Notes: generated from the sequence alone by a model not told the origin. 64,000 nucleotides of DNA from Craspedostauros australis (GCA_026770025.1 JAMXDE010000012.1:2108001-2172000), one strand, 5' to 3'. Counted from the first letter of the stretch, positions 21,527 to 33,835 are shown. Program-made: numbers and translations.

Positions 21527-22321
21527 ATTGCGTATTCGTCGGGTGCGTGTTGTGATGCTCGGAAGGATCGTCGTTGTCTTTAGCTTTGTCTTAGCTTTGT
21601 CTTTAGCTCTGTGTTTGTTTCCGTCCAGGTATGCGTCTGATGAAAAGGCGCAAGTGTCTGTGTTACTGTTGTCTTTCGTTGGCTGATGTTGCAGATGATC
21701 TTCGATTTCTTTGCTTCCTTGTCAGTTTGGCTTTTGTTCTGGCTGCTTCTGTGATTATGACGGTGCTTATGCTGTTCTGCTCTATTCTGTTTCTTGGCTC
21801 CTCCTCCTCGTTCTTCCAAGAAGAGAGAGAGAGAGAGAGAGGCGATAGGCCACAGCCGAGAGCGACTTTCCATCAATTCGGGAGGGGAGGCCCAGATCAC
21901 CCAGATCGCACAGATCCCTCTCCCCAACAAGTCAAACAGTTTCCCTCCTCTCTGACCACCGTTGTGCATTGCATTGAAGTTGACGGAACCGCCAATGAAA
22001 AGACTCACGGATCGGGAACTTGATGGGAACAGAAAAGAAAAAATGGCCTTGTGCGCATGTCCGCCAACGGTATGTGACGTATCCAAAGTCATCCAATCAC
22101 GAAACAGAATCGTGGCAGAGCGAGATTGATGATTCTGTTTTGTGTGTGACTCTCCACCTCATGACGGAATTTCCAGCTTTCGGATACAGTCGTGGTTGGT
22201 TCATTGGAGGCTCGACGTCACGATGATGACGCAACAGAACTTTTCGAATCGTGTTATCATGTCATCCCTAGCATGCTTCAACACAATGTTAATAATGCAC
22301 AACGAAACAATCGGAGTACGC

Positions 22322-23193
22322 TCAGGATAGGGAGGTGCAGTTGTCGACGTCACCATTGAAAAAGCGAACGTGGTTTGATTCCGAAAAACAATCAAAATTC
22401 TGATTCCACAAAACACGAAACACGAAGCGTTCGGGTTGTGGCGACTTGTTTTGTTCGTGGCGGTACGGTGTGCTTCTCTCCCGCTTTGGTATCCTTGGTT
22501 CCTGTTGCACAACTGCCGAGATGATGAACGCAGCAAATCCAGAAGCCTCCAGACACGCGAATGGCAAGAATCGTGTTTCTGCTCTCTGTCCCAATTCGCA
22601 ACTGTCGACCTCTGTTGATGTCAGCAAAAGGCACAGAGAGATGCCACTGCCCAAATCCGGTGTGCAAATCGTCACGTGGGTCCGTTCCAATGCTCAGAGC
22701 AGGCCAACAAATCGGCCACCCAATGCCGACCTCGTCACCACTCAGGACGGTTGTTTCTCGTGCTCGTCCGATGGCCTGACAATGGCCATCAGCCATCAAC
22801 GGAGCTGCGACGGAACGCCCATGTACGCAGTGAAGAAGGGGGCAATGGGCAATGGGCGATGGGCAGTGATGAGACAGATGAGCCTAACGCAACGCAACGC
22901 AACGCAACGCAAAGAAACCACTCCGATTTATTCTCAATCAGCTTGGGAGGATGAACGGACGAATGAATGGACGGATGGATGAATGAATCGGTGGATGACT
23001 ACCATCATCCAATTGCCACACGACGCGATGTCATGTGGCAGAGCCATGATCGCAGCTTCTGAATCAGGGCACCGCATGGTGATCTTCACCATGATGATCA
23101 AGATGACGAAGAACTCAATTTCGTCGACAATTCGTACTCTCATGATGTTGGTCAGAAGCTCCGCCATCAGCATCAACGACACCAACATCACCA
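22322..23193 (-). CDS. Possible small polytopic membrane protein, exon structure unresolved
   Basis: After a plausible acceptor (CTTCCAG, exon start 23193) the bottom strand is open with LVSLMLMAELLTNIMRV and EIEFFVILIIMVKITMRC, then PDSEAAIMALPHDIASCGNW. This reads like membrane helices with a short polar loop. A donor GTAGTC is possible after NWMM. Further down, two overlapping frames between 22799 and 22322 include LEASGFAAFIISAVVQQE. Neither the start exon nor the joins could be fixed, and no family was recognised. It may be a real multi-exon gene or chance open frames. Confidence 0.28.
22886..22910. repeat. (AACGC)5 microsatellite
   Basis: Five perfect head-to-tail copies of AACGC in intergenic DNA. 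Confidence 0.9.
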
Positions 23194-23810
23194 CTGGAAG
23201 CCAGCGCAAAAGTCAATGTGATGATTGGAGTTATTGTCTTGCTGAGCGTAGCGAAGATTCTGCTTTCGTCCACTTTGTTGGCTGTGCAAAAGCCTCTCCC
23301 CAGAGAGGACACGTTGTTGGAAGCGGGAAGGTACCCGTGTGCTCACATGCAATGCTGCTGCCTGCTTCGGACGTTCGTTTCTATTTTTGCTGAGATCTAT
23401 CTATTGTGATGCATCCTGAGGCAAAGCGTCACAAACTCTGCTCATCCCCCAAAGTTTGTTGGACCTGCGTTGGTTGACATTGTTGCCGCATTCGGTTGGC
23501 GGCATCTACTACATGTTCATTGGAATGCTGCGAGTACGGAGTGTGTGACTGCAGGCAATGAGCAACCATGCTAATACAAACGCGTATGCAGAGCAGGGTA
23601 TAGTTAGAGTGGAGTACTACAGGTTGAGTCTGATTGTTTGAATGCCATCGCCCTGCGTCGATTTTTGTTCTTTGGGAAGAATCTCGACTGCATTCACACC
23701 ATCTTCGTCATCGTCACCACTATCGCTAACGTACTCATCGCACAGTACATGAACATACGAGGACTCGTAGAATATGGTACGGTCGTGTATCCATACTCGT
23801 ACTTTGCTCT

Positions 23811-25464
23811 CTACTCCTTCTTCATCCGGTTCTTCGAGAAATCGCTGGTCGAATCTTTGTGGATCTTTTCAAATACTGCACTGAAGTCCTCATCCGCGAC
23901 ATTGAGATCCATGTCCTCACGTGCTGCACGGAACAATTCCTCCGCCTTCTCCATGACACTGTACTCAGCACCAGCACGTTTGGCCATGTCGCATGCCAAC
24001 GCCATATCCTTGTGCGCGTGCTTCAGCGGGAAGTTGGGAGCGTGGTCTTTGACGATCATCTTGGGTCCCTTCAACCCGTACACGGGGCTCTGGATCGCCC
24101 CCTGCCCGATGACTTCGATCATCTTGGTTGGGTCCAACCCGACGGACTCCGACAGAGCGAGTCCTTCTCCCACGGCTGCCACCATGGTGCCCATTAACGA
24201 ATTGATGACGAGCTTTGCACGGGTGCCGTATCCGACCTCCGTTGAGAAGAAATGGCTTGCCTTGCCCATGGCCTTGAGGCCTGAGTCCACGATTTCATCA
24301 AATAGTTCCTTGGATCCAGCGCAAAGGAAGATGAGTGTCCCGGTTGCAGCTGGGACCTTGGATCCTGATACTGGTGCCTCCAAAAATCGCCTGAGAGTTT
24401 CCCGACAAAAGTTTATCCACCGCCAGTTTCAGCCAAGCCCGCGGGCGACGCGTATGGTATCATTGGTTGCGTGAAAGAGAAAACAGGGTTAGTCGTATTC
24501 ATTGCATCATTCCTGCAGTGTATTCCGCAGTACATTTCGTGTGCAACGCGCTGTGCCTCGTGCAGTGTGTGATGTTTTGCCTCGACTTCCATCTGATGAG
24601 AGTATGGCTGGATAGGTTGAGATTGAATTCCCAAATGATAGAGAGAGATTGTGACAACGGTAGACACTTGGATGCGATGAACGCGAATGCGACGTCGGAA
24701 AGATCGCGGCTCGTCCGTGCATGTTGTCATCGCATCTCGTCGTCATTCATCATTTGCACCTTGTCATCCACAACTCGCCGGTCAATGTTGGCTGCCCAGA
24801 GCCAATCATTCCACGCGCTCTTGTGTACCTGCCCATCCACACACGGTTCCGGCCAAGCTGTCTTTCAACCACACATGCGCGCAATCAATCAATCAATCGA
24901 TCTTCGACACCTGTGATCCTCACGGAAGTGCATCTTGGCACAATGCACCACCATTCGGATGCCAGGTTCGATTCATCTGTGAATATAATAGGACATGCGT
25001 ATACGTGTGCTCGGCACATGCGCGCACGCACGCACGCTCATCACGTCAAGCCAAGCTCCACAGTGCATCATCTTGTTTACTCACCCGCCAGCCTTAACGA
25101 CGGCTTCATTCATTCGTTGCATATCCTCTTCTGCCAGCGTCGCACAATCCACGATGGCCTTGCCTTCTGACACACCCGCCAGGACCCCCTGCTCGCCCTC
25201 AAAGACGGCCTTGCTGGCCTCCGGCGTGGAGAGCATGGAGTATATGATGCTGCAGCTTTCGATGACCTCCTTGGCCGTGTCCATGATGACGATTTGCACG
25301 TTCTTGCCATCGAATCTGGCCTTGAATTGTTCGCATTTTGATTGGGTCCGATTCCACAGAATCAACGGCGTCGCCTCCGTCCCAGCGATGCCCTCATTGA
25401 CGAGGCATGCTGCCATGCCTTCGCCCATGATGCCCAGGCCGATAAAACCGATTGCCGAGTGCAT
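23811..25464 (-). CDS. GLYR: Glyoxylate/succinic semialdehyde reductase (beta-hydroxyacid dehydrogenase family), two exons
   Basis: NADPH-dependent reduction of glyoxylate to glycolate and succinic semialdehyde to 4-hydroxybutyrate. Exon 1 is 25464-25085 and exon 2 is 24390-23811. Donor GTGAGT and acceptor CTCAG rebuild VVKAGG|RFLEAPVSGSK; the intron is 694 bases, the longest here, and the product 319 residues, normal for the family. The Rossmann dinucleotide site is IGFIGLGIMGEGMA at the N terminus. The substrate loop is EAPVSGSK, and the catalytic Lys lies in RAKLVINSLMGTM. QGAIQSPVYGLKGPKMI and FPLKHAHKDMALA match plant-type GLYR better than 3-hydroxyisobutyrate dehydrogenase. There is no obvious targeting peptide, so a cytosolic site is likely. 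It may detoxify glyoxylate from photorespiration, if the host is photosynthetic. Confidence 0.92.
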
Positions 25465-27609
25465 TGTTGCTTGGAGTACTCTATATGCGCGGCAGCGTTT
25501 GGTTTGTTGCTCTGTCTGTTTTTGTGTGTGTGTGTCGGATACAGTATTTTGCGATGGTGGAATGCGTTGGCGTATCGTTGTCGTTGCGGTCGTTGTTGAG
25601 TTTGCGATGGTTGATTCGTTGATTTGTCGATTTGTCGGTTGGTTCGTCAATTGGGAGAGCAGATGGCGGCAATACGAGTGGCGGCAGTAGAGTTGATGGG
25701 GTACATTCGTAGGGACAAGCGCACGAGCATGATAGCCACGGGGCAGAGCCATACGGTCGATCAGTGTAGAGAGCATTCGTGTTGCGGCGACAACGAGAGC
25801 CCAAGAGGGAATGGAATTGTGAGATGACAGCAAGGCGATTGGTCAGCAAGCCACTCCAAAGAGAATGCAAACGTAAACAGGTAATGGAAACTTAATCTGT
25901 CGTTGAATCTGGATCCGGACCTGAATCCGGACGTGGATCTGAAACTGTGCACGAGCAAATCGTGCGGATAGAGAGCAGCACATCGTCTAGCCGAAGTAGA
26001 GAAGAAGTGACTGGTGGATGGATGGATGGAAGGATTGATCGGTTGCCTTGATGCTGGGCCGTGTGGATGGTATGGTGCCGTGCGATATTGTTGGAGATTC
26101 TTGGACTCGTCGCCAGCCGTGGGATCGACCGGCTGGAGCCCTTCAGAAGGGGATCACTGCTGGACCCACCGCAGCAACAAACGAAGCCTGGTCGTCACGA
26201 GCATTGCGAAGGTGACAACCACATGACCATCTCGTGGTTGAAGCGGTGGCCATGCTCCGCCATGTGAAAGAGGACGAATGGAGCAGCACCACAAGCAGGG
26301 CAGCACAAAGCTGACCGTCGCCGAGCTGCACCCACGTCAACCGTCTTTCTCTCCTTGTGTGGGATGAGGCAGCGACCCAGAATGCAAGGCCCAGCAGGCG
26401 CAGTCAACAGACAGATACGAGCGTGCATAGAGCAGTCGCGCGTATCAGCGTACTCAAAGAGCATGGCTGCCTACTCACGTTGTGATGAACAAACTGCTTC
26501 GATCTGGCAGTCTCAGTGTCGGTGGTGCTGCGGCTGCCGTTATCCTTTTGTCAGTGAGTGGACCAGCGTGCGGTTGTCGGTGCCAGTGCAGGTGTTGGCG
26601 TTGCTGGGTGCTCTTGCGCAAGAGGGTGCAAATACGATCTGCTCCCCGTGTAGGTCGTAGTGCCAGTGCGGTCTCCGAGACAGCGATGGCAAAGACAGCA
26701 GCAACACCAACGTCAGGTGTCGGTGTGGTGATGGCAGCAAGATCGCAACGAGAAGGGTGGGACACCAAGAGAGAACTGCGCGCAGCCACCAAGGTCTGCG
26801 CTCTTGCCGAAACCCACAAGCTGCCGCGTTCCCAAAACACAACAAGAATCGCCCAACAAGATCCCAAAAGCAAGGATACGAAAATCAGTTTCGTGTCGTT
26901 GCGACTCATCGGAGTCAATGTCCATTGACATTCTGAGCAGCCCGTTGTGACCATTTTGAGCTGGGACTGTCACCAACACGAAAAACGGGAAGCCTCCAGT
27001 GACCTCTCTTGGCACCAACGACAACACCGACCATGGCACCGATACGGTGCATGCCGGCGGGAGTGGTTGCGCAAACCCAGACACTCAGACTCCACCACGA
27101 GAGAGCCACCACCGACCCACATGACAAAAGGCGAAGGCACCACAAACAGTGAACAGCAGAGGCAACAACAACACCAGCGGCAACACCAGCGGAAACGATT
27201 TGCTCTCTGGTGGAAGAACCCTTCCTCACATTCGTAACTGGTCGAAGCACAAGGAATCACGGTCGATACCGCTGCTCAGCTCGACTCAGTTTGGTTCAGC
27301 TTGTTGGTACTAGTTCAGCTCAACTGAGCCATCCAACGGCCAGAGTTGGACCCTTGACACCGCGAGCACTTCAAGTCTCTGTTCGTGTTTGGGGGAACGC
27401 TGGCGTCAGCCGCACACCGCACCACATCCCACTATACCACACTATACCACACCTTCCCACATTATCCCACGCACTACTCTTATCGTGCTCCGGAACTCGA
27501 GATAACGGCAGTATTAGCAGCGGTAACGATAGCGAGAGCAACAGTCAGCAACAGCAATAGCAACAACCAGCAACAACCAGCAACGGCCATAGCCATAGCC
27601 ACAGCAATC
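25465..27609. other. Divergent intergenic region between GLYR and the cyclic-nucleotide-dependent kinase
   Basis: 2.1 kb with no supported gene. A GAGTACTC palindrome lies at 25474-25481, ten bases upstream of the GLYR ATG. GT-rich DNA occurs near 25520 and CAACACCAGCGG repeats near 27165-27195. The kinase frame is open upstream to 27385, but that stretch is Asn/Gln/Ala repeat and is taken as leader. Confidence 0.5.
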
Positions 27610-30600
27610 ATGGCCTCCGCTGCATCAAAATGGCAGAATGCCCTCAAGATGGCGACGGCCAAAGCGACGGGTGGCAAGTCAAAAGCCAACAGTACAGTGT
27701 CCAACGATAGCAACGCAAGCAACACAGGCAACACAGGCAACACAGGCAACACTAGCAACACTGGCAACAATGACGCTGCCTCACCTTCCCAAGGAAACAG
27801 CGATGCTGGAACTGGAGGTAGGTCTCAACAAGCAGCCTCAGGAACGGACAGCAACACCACCGACACCACTCACAACAACAGCAACAACAGCAACAACAAC
27901 TCAGGCGAACGAAGCGTCAAGATGAAGTGGCAGAACGCATTTAAGAAAGCAAGCTCCAAGGCTTCTGGTGTCATGGCAGCTGCCGCAGCAGCCACTGCCA
28001 CCGCCGCCTCCGCAGCTGCAACATCGGTTACCAGCGTCCACACGAGCAGTGTAGCCAGCGCTGCGAGTCGCAAGGAATCGGTCAGCGACGCCAAGCGTGC
28101 CAAAGCATCGCCATCTACAACCGCGACGGCCACCACTGCATCGGCTGCTCAGCAGACCAGTGCACAACAATCGCGATCACAGGCAGGTACACAGGCACAA
28201 ACAGAACAGACGCCCAAGGCATCAGGGAACAAGAAGCGTCTGTCATCATTATTCCTGCGCAAAAGGATGAGCGTTAGGCGCAGCGGTACTGGCCGAAGCA
28301 GCACTCTCAATCCAAACTCATCATCCGGTCCGGGCGGTGACAATGCCAAGCAGTCGCGCGCTCAGGCCGTCATGGAAAAGATCCTCATGGCCAAGAATGA
28401 ACTGCAAACCAGCGTCGGCGATGCGGCCAACCAGATGATGTCCTCCAAAGGCAATGGAACCGGCCCTATTGGTACGACCACCTCCAAAGAACGCCGCTCC
28501 AAACCGGTGTCAGCCAATTCATTGGACCCCAGCCCCGGCTTTCAGCAATTTCATGGAAAGTGGCAGACCACCAAAAGCACGGAGTCTTCCACGTCTGCGT
28601 CATCACCGTCGAACGCAACGACCAAATCGAGCATCACGAGTCCCGTCAAACAACTCTTTGGGTCGCTATCCTTCGAGAGCAAGGGCGACACTGACGGCGC
28701 GGCGTCGGGCACACCGACCAAAACTGCCGATGGCACCGCTGCCGTTGATACGGACGGTGAATCAACGAAGCCTGAGAAGAAGCTTTCCAACGAGCAGATG
28801 CTCAAAATGAAGGCCAAACAGGCTCTCGTCAGGAAGAAGAAGCGCGACAAAGATGAACCTCCGAGCAAGGAGGGGGCGATCTGGAACAAACTGCTACGCA
28901 CCAGTTTGCGATTAGTCACGGCCAAACGACGCGTCATGGCCAAGCGCGTCAAGCTGCACAATGTGTGGGGCAAGAGTTTGGAGGACGACGAAGCGGAGTT
29001 CACCCCACCCGTCTATCCGAAGTCAAAGGAGGACTGCGACATGATCCGTCACGTCATGACGCAAAATTTCGTCTTCGACAACCTCGTGCCCAAAGAGACC
29101 GAGGCCATGGTCAATGCCTTCGAAATGATTGAGTACCAACCAAAGACCACCATCGTCGAGCAGGGCGAACAGGGATGGTTCTTTTACATCGTCAAGACTG
29201 GTAAGATCGAGCTCGTCATCAATGGCGAGCTGGTCGGCACGGCGACCAACGGCAACTCCTTCGGCGAACTGGCGTTGCTCTACTCCTGTCCTCGTGCTGC
29301 CTCCGTCCGTGTCGCGGACAACCACGATGAGCCCACCGTGCTGTTCCGCGTCTACCAAATGAGCTTCCGCCACTTGCTCCGCGCCCAGCTGAAGCAGTCC
29401 ATGACGGATCGAATGAATATGCTGCGCAGCGTCCATTTCTTCAAGGACTTGCAAGAGGCCGACCTCATGCAGCTTGGTGCCGCCATGTTGCCACATGTGT
29501 TCCGGAAGGGTGATGACATCATGAAGGGCAACGCGACACCATTCTGCCTGATCCAGGAAGGTGAAGTCATCGCTCGCGATATTAAGATCGGTGAACAAGC
29601 CGTCGAGGACGTGCATATTGGACCGGGACAGCATTTCGGAGAAGACTCCTTGTCGAAGATTGGCACATCGGTCAAGGCCAGCACCATGACTGCGTTGTCG
29701 ACAGGTGTGGCATTCACCATCGATCGAGACACATTTGAAAAAGTGTTCGGTGATATCAGCCGTCTGGCCATCAAAACGTTGCACAAGCAAAGGCTGGAGG
29801 AAGTCGCCACAATACGGAATTCCAATCTCACCGAGTCAGAACTCGACACGCTCTCCAGGCAAGTCGAGGACAAGACCTTCGGCGCACGGCGTGTGCTGTT
29901 CACTCGAGGTTCCATCTGCACGCCTGCATTGTATCTAGTCGAGAAGGGCTCCGTCAAGCTCATTCAGAAGGACGGCACGGAAGAGATCGTCAAGGAGGGT
30001 GGTTGCTTCGGCGAAGATTTCTTCTCGATGGATACCAGCAAGCCAATGGTGAAGGCCAAGTTCACCGCGCTGACGTTGGAGCAGACCACGTGCGGGATAC
30101 TGACGATCCGCGAATGTCGGTTGGTTATGGGCGAGCAACGTATGAATGCGATCGCCGGAGCGACAGGAGCATCCATTGCCGGCAGCAGCACAGAGCAGGA
30201 GCACGCACTCTCCATTGACGACTTCGCACGTCATCGCATTTTGGGTACCGGACTGTTTGGCAAAGTTTGGCTGGTATCCAAGAAGAAGAACGACATCGGC
30301 ATCTTGGCACACGCGGAGGGTGATGACGACCAGCTGCAGGAATCCAAGATCGATATCGATATCGAAGATAGATCGTCATCTTCCGCAATCAAGGATGACG
30401 AATTCTACGCCCTCAAGGTCCAATCCACCCAAAAATCCGTCCGACCCAATGCCACCAAGCTTATCCGATGTGAAATCAAGGTCATGAAGAGGTTGCAGCA
30501 CCCCTTCGTGATCCGGTTGCTCCACGTCTTCCCAGAACCTGACGCGATATCCATGCTGATGAGCGTCGCGCCTGGCGGCGAGCTGTTTGATATCATCCAC

Positions 30601-31499
30601 CAGGAAGATGAGAATGGGAATTGGGCGTCGGGCATTGGCGAGATCGGAAAGTTCTACGCCATGGTCATCGCCGATACACTGGCCTTCATGCATCGTCGGC
30701 ACTACGTCTACCGCGATTTGAAGCCTGAGAATGTGCTGATAGACTCTGATGGGTATCCCGTGATTACGGACTTCGGATTCAGTAAGTTGTCACCTGTGCG
30801 CATGCACGGATGCTTGTTGTGCTGTATTCCACGTTCCACATTCCACCAAATGCACACGCTATTGACATGGTCGTGCTGGTGCTGCTGTTGCTATGTTGCT
30901 GCAATGGGCAGTCTCGGTGACATATTGACAACAACAGAGTATTCTCACCTTGTCCTTCTTCATTCTCAATTTGCGTCTTGGTGTGTCCCCCCACCCGTTC
31001 CAAATGCGCTTGCGTAATATTGCCACGGCAATCAATACCCTCGTTGTAATTGTCAACGGCAACGGCAACGGCAACGGCAACGAGAACAGCCAAGAAGGTG
31101 ACCGACAAAACGTACACCTTCTGCGGCACGCCCAACTACTTGCCACCCGAGATCATTCTGAACCGTGGGCATGACGTGACTGCCGACAATTGGTGTTTGG
31201 GTGTTTTGATATACGAATTGATCGAGGGTGAGAATCCGTTCTTCGAGTCCGGCATGAATCAGATGACGTTGTACGAAACGATCTGCAAGGAGCCTCATTA
31301 CCCGTTGCCTGAGGACTCGGTGTCAGAAGATGCGCGCGATTTGGTGAACCGCCTGCTCGAGAAGGATCCCAACATGAGACTGGGCACGTTCCGCGAGAAG
31401 GACATCCTGGAACACACGTGGTTTGCGGAGTACGACCTGAAGAAGCTCCGGACCAAGGAAATTGAATCTCCGTGGGCGCCGGATGCCATCGAGCCGTAG
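27610..31499 (+). CDS. Cyclic-nucleotide-dependent AGC protein kinase with three nucleotide-binding domains (PKG-like), two exons
   Basis: Exon 1 is 27610-30781 and exon 2 is 31090-31499. Donor GTAAGT and acceptor AACAG restore DFGF|TKKVTDKTYTFCGTP across a 308-base intron; the product is 1193 residues. The ATG at 27610 begins MASAASKWQNALKMA, a motif repeated at about residue 103 (KMKWQNAFKKA). The first 430 residues are Ser/Thr/Asn-rich. Cyclic-nucleotide domains lie at about 485-590, 607-725 and 740-840. Only the first has an intact phosphate-binding cassette (FGELALLYSCPRAASV); in the others the key Arg is missing (FGEDSLSKIGTSVKAS and FGEDFFSMDTSK). The kinase domain runs from about 871: GTGLFGKV loop, ALKV lysine, YRDLKPEN, DFG, and PPE in place of APE. 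It ends in an AGC tail with IESPWAP. Likely a cytoplasmic cGMP or cAMP effector; the ligand is not proven by sequence. Confidence 0.92.
27721..27768 (+). repeat. Nine-base coding repeat (Asn-Thr-Gly units) in the kinase gene
   Basis: AACACAGGC and close variants are repeated in tandem and encode NTG/NTS units in the disordered N-terminal part of the kinase. The same type of unit is repeated in the ATP10 gene. Confidence 0.85.
31055..31078 (+). repeat. (AACGGC)4 just before the kinase intron acceptor
   Basis: Four perfect AACGGC units lie 11 bases before the splice acceptor of the kinase intron (exon starts at 31090), where a pyrimidine tract would be expected. Confidence 0.85.
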
Positions 31500-32394
31500 G
31501 TGGGAAAGCAAAGTATCGGTTGCAGCCAGAGCAGAAGCGACAGCAATTGAAAGCGGGCCAGTCCTTCTGCTGGGCAGACATCCAGAGCGCCAAAGAGATT
31601 GAGTTAACCTCCTTTCCTAGCAGAGTGCGCGGTCTGTTGATTTCTTTCCTCTCGAGAGCATGTGCTGATGCCGCAGCAGGGTGTCACGTACACTACTCGC
31701 ACTATGTTGCAGTGCAGGAGTGAACCACTCAAAGTCGTATTAGTTGGTATGATATGTAACTCTGGACATGGAGCAGTTAAGTTTTGAAGGCAATGGCCTT
31801 CCATAGCAGCTACTCTGGGGGGAGGGTATAGGCCTTTTTCTGTTGGACCAAACTTCCGCTTTGGTAGTTTTGAGTCCCGTTCTGTTATCTGTGTCACGCA
31901 CATGAAACACTGGTTTTCGTCATGTCAATCCTCGTTGGCATTTTCTTCTTGTTTCGTGAAAGAACTTCGCATGACCAAAAACATGGGGAAAAAGAACAAA
32001 GGAACCACACGAACGTAGCTGTTCCACATTTGTTGTTGATGCCAAGGCGAGGGAGGTTCGGGCGCATTCGGACGATTGGTCATGTGAATCGAGGTGAAGA
32101 ATGACCGTGTGGGAGGTCGAGGGGCGGGTCCGAGCATGGTGTCGACGAGTGTGTGAGAGCACACGCATCCTCCTCCCGACCCGTTCCAACCTCTCCCAAC
32201 ATCTTCCAATCGTCACAAATTACGCAAAGCAAGAAGAGTAATCACAACCAAGCAAAAGCAAGAATCAATCAAATCACACATCGCAAGAAGGCAAGCAACC
32301 AATCATCCATTCCATACGCCCTGTTCTCCAAGGCGAAAGTAGCTGAGAATATTACTATACGAGCAAAGTACGCACATTCTGCGATACGAGTGCG
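31500..32394. other. Intergenic, 3' of the kinase and 5' of the F-box gene
   Basis: 895 bases between two top-strand genes. A-rich AATCACAACCAAGCAAAAGC-type DNA precedes the F-box start. No other feature seen. Confidence 0.6.
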
Positions 32395-33432
32395 ATGACA
32401 ATGACGATCTCCACAACTGCCAACGACGACGTCTTCCATGCGTTCGGAGTTCTGGAGCACATCTTTTCGTACTCCACGGCGAAAGAGTTGGCGATGGCGA
32501 GCGAGGTGAACAAACGGTGGAAAATCGCTTCGCGCAACGACCTGCTGTGGCTGCCGCATTCTCAGCGGCTGTGGAACAGCAAGGTCGCAATGCAGGACGT
32601 GACGATGTTTTGGAGGACCCTCTTGACCAAGGACGCCATCCATCGGCTTGGTCGAAAGGAGATTCATCAGATCCTGCAACACCCGTTGGTGAAGGCGCAG
32701 CTGTCGTCATCGGGAATTGGTGGCGGGAATCACGATGGTTCCATCGAACACGGCAGATCCTGCAACACGAAGACCCAAGAAACCAGCGTCATTACCACGA
32801 GCAATGGCAGCATTAACAGCCGCAACAGCAACAGCAACAACAACAACAGCAACAGCAAAGCGATGACGGATACCGCCAATGCGACAAAACCGCAACCCGC
32901 CATTGATGAGCTGCGACATCAGTTCCGCGTGCACATGCTGGACGTCGTGGCTAACGGACCCAAATGGAACTGCTTCTTCGATGACATTCGCTTTGGTTCC
33001 TACGCATGTTCTGTGATGGACTCGAGACGAGATTGCATCAGCCTGACCGAGCTGTGCACGCCGCACGGATTCGCCATGTACTTCAAGATCTCCGCGGATG
33101 ATGTGGAGGACGACGACGACCGATCCCTGTTGCTGGCGTACGAGGAATCCGACGAGTACCTGCTGTACCATCACAGCACGTGCTACTTTCATAAGACGAC
33201 GCATCAGTTCTCGTTGATCCTGAATCATCATGCGCAGAGCTACCAGCCCACGCAACTGCTGTGGCGTTGGGTCGACGATGGCAAACGCGTGCAGGTGGGT
33301 CCGTACCCGCCTCTGCGCGTGACTCGGCGGGCCGATTGGGGTTGGAAGCTGGAGAATACGAACGTCGTGCTACTATTCCAAGATGAGAAGATGGCGGTCG
33401 CCAACGAGATCGGCAATGGCCGTGAGGCTTGA
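32395..33432 (+). CDS. F-box protein
   Basis: Single exon, 345 residues, ATG at 32395. An F-box-like motif lies at about residues 17-55 (FGVLEHIFSYSTAKELAMASEVNKRW and then LLWLPH with the usual Trp), the part that binds Skp1 in SCF ubiquitin ligases. A helical stretch and an Asn/Ser-rich spacer follow (NSNSNNNNSNSK). The C-terminal half, from about residue 180, contains FRVHMLDVVANGPKWNCFF, YEESDEYLLYHHSTCYFH and VQVGPYPPLRVTRRADWGW, which suggest a compact beta-rich domain. That domain was not recognised, so the substrate is unknown. Membership of an SCF ligase is inferred from the F-box alone. Confidence 0.8.
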   Translation: MTMTISTTANDDVFHAFGVLEHIFSYSTAKELAMASEVNKRWKIASRNDLLWLPHSQRLWNSKVAMQDVTMFWRTLLTKDAIHRLGRKEIHQILQHPLVKAQLSSSGIGGGNHDGSIEHGRSCNTKTQETSVITTSNGSINSRNSNSNNNNSNSKAMTDTANATKPQPAIDELRHQFRVHMLDVVANGPKWNCFFDDIRFGSYACSVMDSRRDCISLTELCTPHGFAMYFKISADDVEDDDDRSLLLAYEESDEYLLYHHSTCYFHKTTHQFSLILNHHAQSYQPTQLLWRWVDDGKRVQVGPYPPLRVTRRADWGWKLENTNVVLLFQDEKMAVANEIGNGREA

Positions 33433-33835
33433 CTGCCACAAACAATGAAAAAGGAGCATGGATACCGTAATTGTCGTGATCAGCGAGCTTTCAGAATGGC
33501 GAATCGCAATCTGAACGATGATCTTTTCTTCTACCGCTTGTACTCTGGAAGGATCTGCTTGCGCAGTAGAGCGCTCTACTCGTACTACGTTGACTATGTA
33601 TAATATAATAGTATTCAAAAGCAAGAGAGCGCTCCAATTCAGAGTCGTGTGGCATTTGGTTGTATAGTAGAGTACAACAGAAAATACTGGTATGTTCTGT
33701 AAAATGATATTCTACTCGCGCTGCTACTGAGCGCAAATGAATAACACCATGGCTACATGGCTACATGAATATTCTGCGTCGTCCACCGCGCAAATGAACT
33801 CCGAGCGAAGCGCAATAGAGGAGTCAACTGGCTTC
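33433..33835. other. Convergent intergenic region
   Basis: 403 bases between the 3' ends of the F-box gene and the small membrane protein gene. Contains TATAATATAATAG at about 33599-33611. Nothing else seen. Confidence 0.6.

Larger units (their letters stand above)
21527..23810. other. Intergenic region upstream of the cyclase gene
   Basis: Contains a (GA)n run at 21825-21841, an (AACGC)5 repeat at 22886-22910 and ATGGATGA-type tetranucleotide repeats at 22948-22995. A possible membrane-protein gene on the bottom strand at 22322-23193 is listed separately at low confidence. The rest, 23200-23810, shows nothing recognisable. Confidence 0.5.

Noticed and set aside
22446-22982. Top-strand frame of 178 codons
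   Set aside because: Ends in ATGG/AACGC simple repeats, no domain, and overlaps a competing bottom-strand candidate.
24950-24985. GGTTCGATTC resembling a tRNA T-loop
   Set aside because: No acceptor stem or anticodon arm could be paired around it; it lies inside the GLYR intron.
26482-26928. Top-strand frame with a signal-peptide-like start (MNKLLRSGSLSVGGAAAAVI)
   Set aside because: The rest is Cys/Arg-rich without a domain and lies in long divergent intergenic DNA. Not enough to call a gene.
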